From Streptomyces naganishii JCM 4654 (lineage in GTDB: Bacteria; Actinomycetota; Actinomycetes; Streptomycetales; Streptomycetaceae): a stretch of DNA of 64,000 nucleotides. The position numbers were made by a program, and so were the translations under genes. Shown piece after piece: positions 18,554 to 27,386 of this stretch. Numbering within the stretch: the stretch's first letter is position 1; each line of letters opens with the position of its first letter. Below the pieces are notes generated by a model, which did no database searches, was not told where the DNA came from, and worked only from the letters and a program-made list of their open reading frames with translations. The DNA lies in contig NZ_BMVF01000018.1 in NCBI RefSeq assembly GCF_014650575.1, forward strand, positions 82,696 to 146,695, given 5' to 3'.

Positions 18554-19775
18554 CCAGGAACGCGCCCGCCGCGAGCAGCACCAGCACCCCGGCGGAGATG
18601 CCCAGCGCGATCCCCATCCCGCCCGAGCCGCTCTTGACGGAGGCGCCGGCCACCGGCCGGGACGAGGAGCCGCCCGCGCCGCCCGACTGGCCCGCGGAGG
18701 AGTTTGCGCCCGGCTGGGTCGCCGCGTCCGCGCTCTTCGGCGGCACCAGCGTGCCCACCGGCTGCACCTTCCCGGCCGCCTTGAAGCCCCAGTCGAAGAG
18801 CTTGGCGCTCTCCCGGTAGACCTCGTTGTGCTCCTTCTTCTCCGGGTTCATCACCGTCACCAGCAGCACTCGGCCGTCGCGCTCGGCGACACCGGTGAAG
18901 GTGGCGCCCGCGTTGGTGGTGTTGCCGTTCTTCACCCCCGCGATGCCCGGGTACACGGAGAGGTCGTAGTCGCCGCTGAGCAGCCGGTTGGTGTTCTGGA
19001 TCTCGAAGGAACCCCGGGTGGACTTGCCCTTCTTGTCCTTCGTCGTCTCGCCCGGGAAGGAGGCCCGCACGGTCGAGCAGTACTCCCGGAAGTCCTTCTT
19101 CTGCAGCCCGGAGCGCGCGAACAGCGTCAGGTCGTACGCGGAGGAGACCTGGCCGTCGGCGTCGTAGCCGTCCGGGCTCACCACATGGGTGTCCATGGCC
19201 TGGAGTTCGGCGGCGTGCGCGTTCATGTCCTTCACGGTCTGCGGCACGCCGCCGTTCATCGCCGACAGCACGTGCACCGCGTCGTTGCCCGAGCGCAGGA
19301 AGACGCCCAGCCACAGGTCGTGGACCGTGTAGGTCTCGTTCTCCTTTATCCCGACCAGGCTTGAGCCCGCGCCCATCCCGGCCAGGTCGGTCACGGCCAC
19401 CTTGTGCTTCTGGTCGCGCGGGAACTTCGGCAGCACGGTGTCCGCGAACAGCATCTTCAGCGTGCTCGCCGGGGGCAGCCGCCAGTGCGCGTTGTGCGCC
19501 GCCAGCACCTGGCCCGACTCCGCGTCGGCCACGATCCAGGAGCGCGCGGTGAGGTCCTTGGGCAGCACCGGTACGCCGCCGGCGAGGTTCACCTGGGTCC
19601 CGGGCAGGCCGAGGCGGGCGCCGCCCACGGCGGACATCCGCGCCGGGGGAGTGGCCGACGGGCTCGTCTTCGGCGCCGGGGCCGCCAGGGCGGCGGGCGC
19701 GGTGAGCGAAACCGACAACAGGGCGGCGGAAGTGACCACCAGGGGTCGCCTGACGGTCTTCTGGGGTGCGGACAC
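18501..19775 (-). CDS. D-alanyl-D-alanine carboxypeptidase (PBP type, S11)
   Basis: 424 residues from GTG 19775. Signal peptide about 1-31 (AALLSVSLTAPAALA). Penicillin-binding motifs: STLK at 104-107 with nucleophile Ser104, SGN at 162-164, and KNG at 282-284 in place of the usual KTG. C-terminal Ser/Gly-rich stalk, one membrane helix (GIALGISAGVLVLLAAGAFLV) and a basic end (MRRRSRS), so the enzyme is held on the outer face of the membrane. It trims the terminal D-Ala of peptidoglycan stems. Divergent from the SCO4848-type small gene. Confidence 0.93.
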   Translation of the reverse strand: MSAPQKTVRRPLVVTSAALLSVSLTAPAALAAPAPKTSPSATPPARMSAVGGARLGLPGTQVNLAGGVPVLPKDLTARSWIVADAESGQVLAAHNAHWRLPPASTLKMLFADTVLPKFPRDQKHKVAVTDLAGMGAGSSLVGIKENETYTVHDLWLGVFLRSGNDAVHVLSAMNGGVPQTVKDMNAHAAELQAMDTHVVSPDGYDADGQVSSAYDLTLFARSGLQKKDFREYCSTVRASFPGETTKDKKGKSTRGSFEIQNTNRLLSGDYDLSVYPGIAGVKNGNTTNAGATFTGVAERDGRVLLVTVMNPEKKEHNEVYRESAKLFDWGFKAAGKVQPVGTLVPPKSADAATQPGANSSAGQSGGAGGSSSRPVAGASVKSGSGGMGIALGISAGVLVLLAAGAFLVNRRWPLPDLMRRRSRS

Positions 19776-19866
19776 GGTCGGAAAAGTACCTGCCCCGCGC
19801 GGCGAAGTCCCGTCCCCCCTCCCACCCCGGACACGGAGCGGGGCGCGCGCCAGCGATACTGGGCGT

Positions 19867-20004
19867 ATGAAGCTCAGCCGCCCCCTCTCCTGGTTCCTGC
19901 TCGCCTTCGGGGTGTGGAGCTGGATCATCTGGGTCACTTTCGTCAAGAATCTCGTCAAGGACGGCAGCGGCCTCGCGTTCGACCACGGCCGGCCGACGGC
20001 CTAG
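19867..20004 (+). pseudogene. SCO4848-family small membrane protein, truncated by internal deletion
   Basis: 45 codons: MKLSRPLSWFLLAFGVWSWI and the rest of the first membrane helix, then KNLVKDGSGLAFDHGRPTA and a TAG. Homologues I remember are about 70 residues, continuing after PTA with a second helix (YFWVHLLLAVVSF-like) and ending in a basic tail LRGLRALRR. Here the tail is still encoded immediately after the stop in the next frame (AGG 20003 onward reads RLRGLRALRRTS, then TAG). The second helix has therefore been lost with a frameshift. It may still make a one-helix product. Confidence 0.6.
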
Positions 20005-20285
20005 GTTGCGCGGGCTGCGCGCACTGCGCCGGACGTCATAGCGTTCCGGACACCCGGAGGGACGGACGGCGTCGGGCTCTTCCGGCTCGCCCCCGGGCAG
20101 GCCCGAGCGGTCCCCGATCGGGGCACGGTAAAAGGACATCAGGGTGCATACCGGGGCAAGGCGCGCAATCCCGGTGACAAGCTGAGAACCGGCCGGGAAA
20201 CGAACCGGCAACAAATTTCCGTAACTTCTTTCCATTCTCTCCAGAACCCTCTTCCCCGGGCGAAACCCGTGTGATTAGGTATCGG

Positions 20286-20305
20286 CGCCACCAAGGGGGG
20301 TGGCG
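20286..20305 (+). promoter_or_regulatory. Leader hairpin before the peptide-binding protein gene
   Basis: CGCCACC / GGTGGCG, 7 bp with a 6-nt loop, 45 nt before the start. Just upstream TTAGGTAT (20274-20281) could be a -10 region. The remainder of 20005-20350 has only the leftover tail of the truncated small gene and no other gene. Confidence 0.35.
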
Positions 20306-20350
20306 TATGCGCTTGCACAGGGGCCCCTGAGGGGTCTGGGGAGGACACCG

Positions 20351-21907
20351 ATGCGATCCGTTCGCATGCGGATACTCGTGACGCTGCTCGTCCTGGCCGT
20401 CGTGGGTGTCGGCGGCTGGCAACTGCTGCCGTCGCAGGGAGACAAGAACAAGACCATCAAGGTCGGCACGACGGACGCCGTCACCTCGCTCGACCCGGCC
20501 GGCGCCTACGACGCCGGCTCCTGGGCCCTGTTCAGCAACGTCTTCCAGTCGCTGCTCACCTTCGCGCCGGACGGCGCCACCCCCGTCCCCGACGCGGCCA
20601 GGAGCTGCGGCTTCGTCGGCGGCGGACTGCGCACCTACCGCTGCGAGGTGCGGGACGGGCTGAAGTTCCCGAGCGGACGCGCGATGACGGCCGAGGACGT
20701 GAAGTACTCCTTCGACCGCGTCAAGAAGATCAACTCCGACGTCGGCCCGGCATCCCTGTTCTCCACCCTCGGCTCCGTGGACGCCAGCGGCCAGGAGGTG
20801 ACGTTCCACCTGTCGACGCCGGACGCCACCTTCCCGTTCAAGGTGGCCACCGGCGCCGGGTCCATCGTCGACCACACCCACTACGCCCTCGACGCGCTGC
20901 GCGGCGGCACGCAGGTCGACGGCACCGGCCCGTACCAGCTGACCGGCTACACCAAGGACAAGAGCGCGCAACTGACGCCGAACGGTTCCTACCAGGGCGC
21001 CGTCACCGGCGCCCGCAGCCCGGTCGAGCTGCGCTACTACTCCGACGGCAAGGCGCTCGACGCGGCGTGGAAGGACAAGCAGGTCGAGGTCGCCACCCGC
21101 ACGCTGACCCCGGACGTCCTCGCCCGGCTCAACCCCAGCGACCCCAGCCAGCGCGTGTCGGAGTCCGACAGCTCCGAGACCCGCAACCTCTACCTCAACA
21201 CCCGGGCCTCCTCACCGCTGCACGACGTGCGCGTCCGCCGCGCCATCGCCTGGCTGATCAACCGCGAGCAGCTGGCCACCTCCGTCTACGACGACACGGT
21301 CGACGCGCTCTACTCGCTGATCCCGGCCGGCATCACCGGCCACACCACGTCCTTCTTCGACGCCTACCCGGCGCAGAGCGTCAAGAAGGCCCGGGAACTG
21401 CTGACCGAGGCCGGCGTGTCCGTCCCCGTGCGCTTCACCTACGGCTACGGCAAGGGCCGCGGCTCGGGTGAGCAGGAGGCCGCCGAGCTCAAGCGGCAGC
21501 TGGAGGCGGGCGGCCTGTTCAAGGTCGACGTCAAGGGCTACGAGTGGACCGACTTCCAGAAGCGCTGGGCGGCCGGCAAGCTCGACGCCTACGCGGTCGG
21601 CTGGGTCGCGGACTACCCCGACCCGGACACCTTCGGCGCCCCGCTGGTCGGCACCGGCTCCACGATGAACACCGGCTACAGCAGCAGGGCCGTCGACCGC
21701 CTCATCACCGACAGCCGGCAGTTCGCCGACCGCAGCCGGGTGTTCGCGGACTTCCGCACCCTCCAAGCCGACGTCGCCCAGGACGTGCCCCTGATCCCCC
21801 TGTGGCAGCAGAAGGAGTACGTCGTCACCAGCGAGGACGTGGGCGGCGGCCAGTACCTCTCGGACGGCACCGGCGTCTTCCGCCTCTGGAAACTCGGCTG
21901 GATCTGA
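20351..21907 (+). CDS. Peptide/oligopeptide ABC transporter substrate-binding protein (SBP_bac_5)
   Basis: 518 residues from ATG 20351, with GGGAGGA 6 nt upstream. N-terminal membrane helix (MRILVTLLVLAVVGVGGWQLL) without a lipobox Cys, so it is anchored by an uncleaved helix or released by signal peptidase I. Family landmarks: KVGTTDAVTSLDPAGAYD at the start, AEDVKYSFDRVK, GTGPYQLTGY, VRVRRAIAWLINREQ, YDAYAVGWVADYPDPDTF-like segment near 410, PLIPLWQQKEYVV at the end. Binds peptides or similar solutes. No permease or ATPase genes adjoin, so it is an orphan receptor that must share a transporter encoded elsewhere. Confidence 0.88.
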   Translation: MRSVRMRILVTLLVLAVVGVGGWQLLPSQGDKNKTIKVGTTDAVTSLDPAGAYDAGSWALFSNVFQSLLTFAPDGATPVPDAARSCGFVGGGLRTYRCEVRDGLKFPSGRAMTAEDVKYSFDRVKKINSDVGPASLFSTLGSVDASGQEVTFHLSTPDATFPFKVATGAGSIVDHTHYALDALRGGTQVDGTGPYQLTGYTKDKSAQLTPNGSYQGAVTGARSPVELRYYSDGKALDAAWKDKQVEVATRTLTPDVLARLNPSDPSQRVSESDSSETRNLYLNTRASSPLHDVRVRRAIAWLINREQLATSVYDDTVDALYSLIPAGITGHTTSFFDAYPAQSVKKARELLTEAGVSVPVRFTYGYGKGRGSGEQEAAELKRQLEAGGLFKVDVKGYEWTDFQKRWAAGKLDAYAVGWVADYPDPDTFGAPLVGTGSTMNTGYSSRAVDRLITDSRQFADRSRVFADFRTLQADVAQDVPLIPLWQQKEYVVTSEDVGGGQYLSDGTGVFRLWKLGWI

Positions 21908-21911
21908 CCCG

Positions 21912-23423
21912 TCACCGCCGGCGGGCCCCGGGCTCAGGGGAGTCCTCGGCCCGCTCGTGCGGCCCGGGTACCTCGCACGGACCCGCCGGCAGGGTGACCG
22001 TCACCTCCAGTCCCTCGCCCGGGGCGGTGCGGACGCCCACCTCGCCGGAGTGGGCCTCCACCACGCCCTGGACGATGGCCAGGCCCAGGCCGCTCCCGGC
22101 GCCGGTGCCCGTGCGGAAGAAGCGGTCGAAGACGCGGGCCGCGTGCTCCTCGGCGAGCCCCGGCCCCTTGTCGGCGACCCGCAGCCGTACGACCCGTCCG
22201 GCGCGTTCCACGCCGAGCCGCACCGGGACGTCGGCGGCCGTGTGCACGCGCACGTTGGTCACCAGGTTGCCCAGCACCTGCCGCAGCCCCGACTCGTCGG
22301 CCCGCACCAGCACCGAACCCGCCGCCTGGACCGTCACCGGCCGCTCCGGCTGCTGCGCGCGCAGGTCCTCGGCCGCGTCCCGCACCAGCCGGCTCACGTC
22401 CACGTCGCGCAGCCGCAGCTCGGGCCGCTGGTCCAGGCGGGCCAGGGTGAGCAGTTCGTCCACCAGCCGGCCCATCCGGTCCGTCTCGGCGTTCACCCGG
22501 TCCCAGGCCCGCCGCCGCTCGGCCGGCTCGGTGAGCATCCCCTTGTCGTAGAGCTGGAGGTAGCCGCGTATCGCCGCCAGCGGGGTGCGCAGCTCGTGCG
22601 AGGCGTCGGCGACGAAGCGGCGCAGCTGGGCCGCGCTGCGCTCGCGCGTGCGGTACGCCGACTCCACCTGGTGCAGCATGGAGTTCAGCGCGATGCGCAA
22701 CTGCTCGACCTCCTGGGTCGGGTGGTGGCTGGAGGGCACCCGCCGGGTCAGGTCGCCCTCGGCTATCGCGGAGGACGTCTCCACCATGTCCTCCAGCGGC
22801 CGCATCCGCCGCCGCACCGAGAACATGGTCAGGCAGACCAGCAGCGCCAGCAGCAGCGTGCCCACGGCGAGGTCGAGCTTGAGAGCCTTGCCTATGCCCG
22901 TGTGCAGGGCGTCGGTGGAGGTGGCGAACAGCAGGTAGTTGCCGTCCTCGAGCCGCACGGCGGTCGTCCGGTACGACGCCCCGTGCACCGTCACCTCGTG
23001 CGGGGTGCCGCCGGCGGCCAGTACGCGCGGGTCGCCGACCACCCCGGCCAGCGCGCGCTGGGTGTCGCTCGGCGCGAAACCCGCGATGGGGATGGGCCGG
23101 CCGCGCCCGTCGACCGCGGTGAACACCGAGTCCGGGCGGGACTGCTGACTGCTGGGCTGCACGAACCGCTCCCGCACCAGCGCCAGCGCGGCCAGCGAGT
23201 CGATCTGCCGCATGGTCAGCCCCGAACTCGCGATGGACTGCCGCGTCTTGAGCAGCTGGGAGTCCACCTGGCCGAGCAGATAGTGACCCATCCCCATCAG
23301 GCTCACCGCGGTGGACACCACGATGCCCACCGCCAGCAGCGCCACGTTCGTCAGGGTGAGCTTTCCGCGCAGCGAGTGCGTGCCGTGCCGCCGGCGCGGC
23401 ACACGCGGGCCGGTCCTCCTCAC
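21912..23423 (-). CDS. Sensor histidine kinase
   Basis: 503 residues from GTG 23423, overlapping the regulator's stop by GTGA. Two membrane helices (TLTNVALLAVGIVVSTAVSL and LDLAVGTLLLALLVCLTMF) flank an extracytoplasmic sensor of about 140 residues; then HAMP (MRPLEDMVETSSAIAEGDL), HisKA with phosphoacceptor in ADASHELRTPLAAIRG (about residue 270), and HATPase_c with N box, DKGPGLAEE, and GSGLGLAIV. Stimulus unknown. Ends 4 bp from the convergent binding-protein gene. Confidence 0.93.
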   Translation of the reverse strand: MRRTGPRVPRRRHGTHSLRGKLTLTNVALLAVGIVVSTAVSLMGMGHYLLGQVDSQLLKTRQSIASSGLTMRQIDSLAALALVRERFVQPSSQQSRPDSVFTAVDGRGRPIPIAGFAPSDTQRALAGVVGDPRVLAAGGTPHEVTVHGASYRTTAVRLEDGNYLLFATSTDALHTGIGKALKLDLAVGTLLLALLVCLTMFSVRRRMRPLEDMVETSSAIAEGDLTRRVPSSHHPTQEVEQLRIALNSMLHQVESAYRTRERSAAQLRRFVADASHELRTPLAAIRGYLQLYDKGMLTEPAERRRAWDRVNAETDRMGRLVDELLTLARLDQRPELRLRDVDVSRLVRDAAEDLRAQQPERPVTVQAAGSVLVRADESGLRQVLGNLVTNVRVHTAADVPVRLGVERAGRVVRLRVADKGPGLAEEHAARVFDRFFRTGTGAGSGLGLAIVQGVVEAHSGEVGVRTAPGEGLEVTVTLPAGPCEVPGPHERAEDSPEPGARRR

Positions 23424-24109
23424 GCCAGCCCGTATCCGACACCGCGCCGCGTGGTGATCACCGGCGGCCCGAGGGTGTCCAGCTTGCGGCGCAGATAGCT
23501 GATGTAGGTCTCGACCACGGTCGACTCCGCCGGCGCGTGCTCGTACTGCCAGACGTGCTTGAGCAGTTGCTCCTTGGGCACGATCCGGCCGCCGTTGCGC
23601 ACCAGGAAGCGCAGCAGGGCGTACTCGGTGGGGGTGAGCTCCACGGTCCGGCCAGCCCGGTGCACCGAGTACGTCGTCTCGTCCAGCTCCAGGTCGCCGT
23701 AGCGCAGCGGCGGGCGCCTCGGCAGCACGTCGTCTGGCCGGGTGCGGCGCAGCACGGCGGTGATCCGGGCGACCACCTCGTCGATGTTGAACGGCTTGGT
23801 GATGTAGTCGTCGCCGAAGCCGAGGGCGCCGACGACCTCCGCCGGTGAGTCCCGGGCGGTGAGGAAGACCAGCGCCAGCTCCGGCCGCCACGCCCGCAGC
23901 CGGCGCCCCAGCGCCCGGCCGTCGCCGTCCGGCAGCATCACGTCCAGCAGGGCCGCGTCCGGTGCGGTGCGCTCGGCCAGCGCGAGCGCCTCGCGGACGG
24001 TGCCCGCCGTCATCACCTCGAAGCGGTGGTAGCGCAGGGCGATCGCGAGGACGTCCGCGATGCTCGGCTCGTCCTCAACGACCAGCACGGTGCCTGGAGC
24101 CGTCGTCAT
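23420..24109 (-). CDS. OmpR/PhoB-type response regulator
   Basis: 229 residues. Receiver domain 1-120 with acidic pocket E12/D13, phosphoacceptor D56 (LLDVMLPDGDG), K in KPFNIDE; then winged-helix DNA-binding domain with ELTPTEYALLRFL and ETYISYLRRKLD, ending RRGVGYGLA. First gene of a two-gene operon with the kinase. It is divergent from the MMPL transporter (157 bp apart), a likely target. Confidence 0.94.
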   Translation of the reverse strand: MTTAPGTVLVVEDEPSIADVLAIALRYHRFEVMTAGTVREALALAERTAPDAALLDVMLPDGDGRALGRRLRAWRPELALVFLTARDSPAEVVGALGFGDDYITKPFNIDEVVARITAVLRRTRPDDVLPRRPPLRYGDLELDETTYSVHRAGRTVELTPTEYALLRFLVRNGGRIVPKEQLLKHVWQYEHAPAESTVVETYISYLRRKLDTLGPPVITTRRGVGYGLA

Positions 24110-24265
24110 GCCCCCAGTATCGGCGCGACCACCGGCGGCGGGGGCCGCGCCCGCTTTGGAGTTCCTTGAGAGTCCGGCCCGCCGCGCCCCGCGCGCGTGC
24201 GGCGCCTCCCATGCTGGGGTCAGGACCTGGGGGACCAACCGACCGATACAGAAGGAGCGTTGAGC

Positions 24266-26689
24266 GTGGCGGCATTGGCACGGTGGTGCTACCGGCACCG
24301 GCTGGTGGTCCTGTTGCTGTGGGTGGGGGCCCTGCTGGGCCTCGGTGCGACGGCCTCCGCGGCCGGCACCGATTACGCGAACGTGTTCTCGCTTCCCGAC
24401 ACGGACTCCAAGAGCGCGTACGACCTGATGGAGAAGGCATTCCCGGCCCGCGCGGGCGACACCGACACGGTGGTGTGGAAGGTGGACGGCGGCTCGGTCC
24501 GCGACGCCGCCGTACGCTCCCGGATCCAGCCCGCGCTGGAGGAGATCTCCCGGATGAAGGGCGTCGGCGAGGTCGCCGGCCCCTACACCGGCCCCCGCGG
24601 CGCGGCGCAGATCAGCCGGGACGGGCGGATCGCGTACGCGCAGATCACCTTCACCGAGCGGGCCGACGCGGTGCCCAAGGACCTGGTCCAGCGGGTCGTC
24701 GACACCGCGCGGGGCGCCGGACGGGCGGGCCTGGAGGTCGATCTGGGCGGCCAGGCGATCCAGCGGGTGCAGCAGCCGCCGCAGGGCCTGGCGGAGACGG
24801 TCGGCCTGATCGCCGCCGCCGTCGTGCTGTTCCTGGCCTTCGGCTCCCTGTTCGCCATGCTGCTGCCGATCGCGGTCGCGGTCTTCGGCGTGGGCAGCGG
24901 CCTGTTCGGTGTGCAACTGCTCAGCCACACCACCGACATCCCCGACCTCGCGCCGCTGCTGTCCTCCCTGATCGGCCTCGGCGTCGGCATCGACTACGCG
25001 CTGTTCATCGTCACCCGGCACCGGCGCGGCATCCTGCGCGGCGCCGACCCCGAGGAGTCGGCCGTCACCGCGCTCAACACCTCGGGGCGCGCGGTGCTGT
25101 TCGCGGGCGGCACGGTGTGCATCGCGCTCGCCGGAATGCTGGTGACCAACCTGCGCTTCCTGGACGGCGTGGTCATCGGCACCTCCCTGACCGTGGTGCT
25201 GAGCGTGCTCGCGGCCACCACCCTGCTGCCCGCCCTGCTCGGCTTCCTCGGCCCGCGCGTCCTCAGCCGCCGGCAGCGGCGCCGGCTCGCCGCCGAAGGC
25301 CCGGAGCGGGAGCGGGCGAGCGGGGCCGCGGCCCGCTGGTCGGCCCAGGTGCAGCGCCGTCCCCGTACGGTCGCGGCGCTCGCCGTGGTGGTGATGGCCG
25401 TGCTCGCGCTGCCGGTGCTGTCGCTGCGCCTCGGCGCGGTCGACCAGGGCAACGACGACCCGTCCACCACCACCCGCAAGGCCTACGACCTGCTCGCCGA
25501 GGGCTTCGGCCCCGGCTTCAACGGCCCGCTCCAGGTGGTCACGGCCGACGGGGACACCGCCGCCCTGGTCAAGGGGATCCAGTCGACCGCCGACGTGGCC
25601 CGGGCCGTCGCGCTGCCGCCGCAGAACGGCGTGACGGTGGTCCAGGTGGTGCCGAAGACGTCCCCGCAGTCGAAGCAGACCGACGACCTCATCGACACCC
25701 TGCGGGACGAGGTGATCCCGGACGCCGGGGTGCGGGCCCACGTCGGCGGGGTGACCGCGGTGTCCAAGGACTTCGCGACCGTCACCGGCGACCGGCTGCC
25801 CTACTTCGTCGCCACCATCATCGGCCTCGGCTTCCTGCTCCTGCTGGTCGCCTTCCGCTCCCTGGTGGTGCCGCTGACGGCCGCCGTGATGAACCTGGTC
25901 GCCGCCGCGGCCTCCTTCGGCGTCCTCGTGGCCGTCTTCCAGTGGGGCTGGGGCCTCGACCTGCTCGGCCTCGGGAAGGAGGGCCCGATCAACGCCTTCC
26001 TGCCGGTCATCATGCTGTCCCTGCTGTTCGGCCTGTCGATGGACTACCAGGTCTTCCTGGTGAGCCGGATGCACGAGGAGTGGGTGCACACCGGGGACAA
26101 CGCCCGCGCGGTCCGGGTGGGCCTCGCGGAGACCAGCCGGGTCATCAACTCCGCCGCGCTCATCATGGTCTGCGTCTTCATGGCGTTCGTGCTCAGCGGT
26201 GACAACGGCGCCGCGATGGCGGGCGTGGGCCTCGCCGCGGCGGTCGCCCTGGACGCCTTCATCCTGCGTACGGCCCTGGTCCCGGCGGCGATGCACCTGC
26301 TCGGCGCGGCCAACTGGTGGCTGCCGGCCGGGCTGGAGAAGCGGCTGCCGCACCTGGCGGTGGAGCCCCAGGAGGACCCGGCCCCCACCGAGCCCCCGTC
26401 ACCGGGGGAGGGGCCCGCCTCGGTGGTCCACGGCTTCGTCCGCACGGCCGACGGCGACCCGGTGGAGGGCGCCTCGGTGACGCTGCTGTCCAAGGGCGGG
26501 CGCCGACTGGACCAGGTGACGTCCCTGGCGGACGGCTCGTACATCGTGTCGGTACCGGGGCCGGGCGCCTATCTGCTGACGACGACGGCTGCGACGTACG
26601 GGTCACGGGCGGCGCAGGTGGCGGTGACGGAGGGGCCGTTGCCGTACGACGTGGAACTGGCGGAGGGTGAGGTGGACGCGGTCAACTAG
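24266..26689 (+). CDS. MMPL-family transporter with C-terminal carboxypeptidase-regulatory-like domain
   Basis: 807 residues from GTG 24266, with AAGGAG 8 nt upstream. RND/MMPL layout: helix 1 (LVVLLLWVGALLGLGATASA), extracytoplasmic loop, helices 2-6 with GLGVGIDYALFIVTRHRR, a second loop, and helices 7-12 with FGLSMDYQVFLVSRMHEEW; the Asp-Tyr pairs are the proton relay of the family. Beyond the last helix (about residue 690) is a linker (PQEDPAPTEPPSPGEGP) and an 80-residue beta domain (VVHGFVRTADGDPVEGASVTL..., GSYIVSVPGPGAYLLTT) that looks like a CarboxypepD_reg/Cna-B fold, unusual for MMPL. Exports lipids or drugs; substrate unknown. The stop lies 8 bp inside the convergent Uma2 gene. 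Confidence 0.9.
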   Translation: MAALARWCYRHRLVVLLLWVGALLGLGATASAAGTDYANVFSLPDTDSKSAYDLMEKAFPARAGDTDTVVWKVDGGSVRDAAVRSRIQPALEEISRMKGVGEVAGPYTGPRGAAQISRDGRIAYAQITFTERADAVPKDLVQRVVDTARGAGRAGLEVDLGGQAIQRVQQPPQGLAETVGLIAAAVVLFLAFGSLFAMLLPIAVAVFGVGSGLFGVQLLSHTTDIPDLAPLLSSLIGLGVGIDYALFIVTRHRRGILRGADPEESAVTALNTSGRAVLFAGGTVCIALAGMLVTNLRFLDGVVIGTSLTVVLSVLAATTLLPALLGFLGPRVLSRRQRRRLAAEGPERERASGAAARWSAQVQRRPRTVAALAVVVMAVLALPVLSLRLGAVDQGNDDPSTTTRKAYDLLAEGFGPGFNGPLQVVTADGDTAALVKGIQSTADVARAVALPPQNGVTVVQVVPKTSPQSKQTDDLIDTLRDEVIPDAGVRAHVGGVTAVSKDFATVTGDRLPYFVATIIGLGFLLLLVAFRSLVVPLTAAVMNLVAAAASFGVLVAVFQWGWGLDLLGLGKEGPINAFLPVIMLSLLFGLSMDYQVFLVSRMHEEWVHTGDNARAVRVGLAETSRVINSAALIMVCVFMAFVLSGDNGAAMAGVGLAAAVALDAFILRTALVPAAMHLLGAANWWLPAGLEKRLPHLAVEPQEDPAPTEPPSPGEGPASVVHGFVRTADGDPVEGASVTLLSKGGRRLDQVTSLADGSYIVSVPGPGAYLLTTTAATYGSRAAQVAVTEGPLPYDVELAEGEVDAVN

Positions 26690-27296
26690 CCTTTTTCTGC
26701 GCGGCCTTGAGGATCTCCTCCACGTCGAGGGTGACCTTGGCGCCGATCGACTCGGGCAGGGTGACGGTCTCGCCGGGGGAGTACGGGCGGTGGTGCTCGT
26801 ACTTCTCCCCGGTGGGGTCGGTGAGGACGTGCAGGCGCTGGTGCTTGCGGTCGACGATGACGTAGACCGGCACCTTCGCCTTGGCAAAGGCGACGGCCTT
26901 GGTCTTCAGGTCGTCCTTCCAGTTGCTGGAGGTGACCTCCAGGACCAGGCGGAAGCAGACCGGGTCGTACGCGTTGTTCTCGACGAAGTGGTCGTCGATG
27001 TCGGCGTCCACGATCACGAGGTCGGGGATCGCGTAGTCCTCGTCCCCGGTGGGCAGCCAGAGGCCGACGTTCTGCAGGACCTCGGTCTCGTCGCCGTGCA
27101 GGCCGGCCGCGATGAACGGGATCATGAGGCCGGTCAGGGCGCGGGCGTGAGGGGCATCCGGTGAAGGGGTCACGAGGAGATGTCCTCCGATGATCTCGAC
27201 TCGATAGCCCGGATGGCGCTCCATGATCTCGTCGGCGATGGCCGTGAGCGAGAACGGCTCGTCGTCGAAGGGCTGCTCGATGGCTGCGGCGGACAT
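26682..27296 (-). CDS. Uma2-family (PD-(D/E)XK fold) protein
   Basis: 204 residues from ATG 27296 with GGGAGG 6 nt upstream. Family pattern: YRVEIIGGHLLVTPSPDAPHA, YAIPDLVIVDADID, LVLEVTSSNWKDDLKTKAVAFAKAKVPVYVIVD, matching the D...E-V-S...K catalytic spacing of DUF820/Uma2 nucleases. These are abundant in Streptomyces; biological role is not established. Convergent 8-bp overlap with the MMPL gene. Confidence 0.85.
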   Translation of the reverse strand: MSAAAIEQPFDDEPFSLTAIADEIMERHPGYRVEIIGGHLLVTPSPDAPHARALTGLMIPFIAAGLHGDETEVLQNVGLWLPTGDEDYAIPDLVIVDADIDDHFVENNAYDPVCFRLVLEVTSSNWKDDLKTKAVAFAKAKVPVYVIVDRKHQRLHVLTDPTGEKYEHHRPYSPGETVTLPESIGAKVTLDVEEILKAAQKKAS

Positions 27297-27386
27297 CGCG
27301 TGCCTCCCAGGGGCTGGTGTCGAGAACATCATGGTAGGCAGGCCGCAGGGCCGGCGTCCCTTCCGAACCGCTTCACCCGGAAGTGA

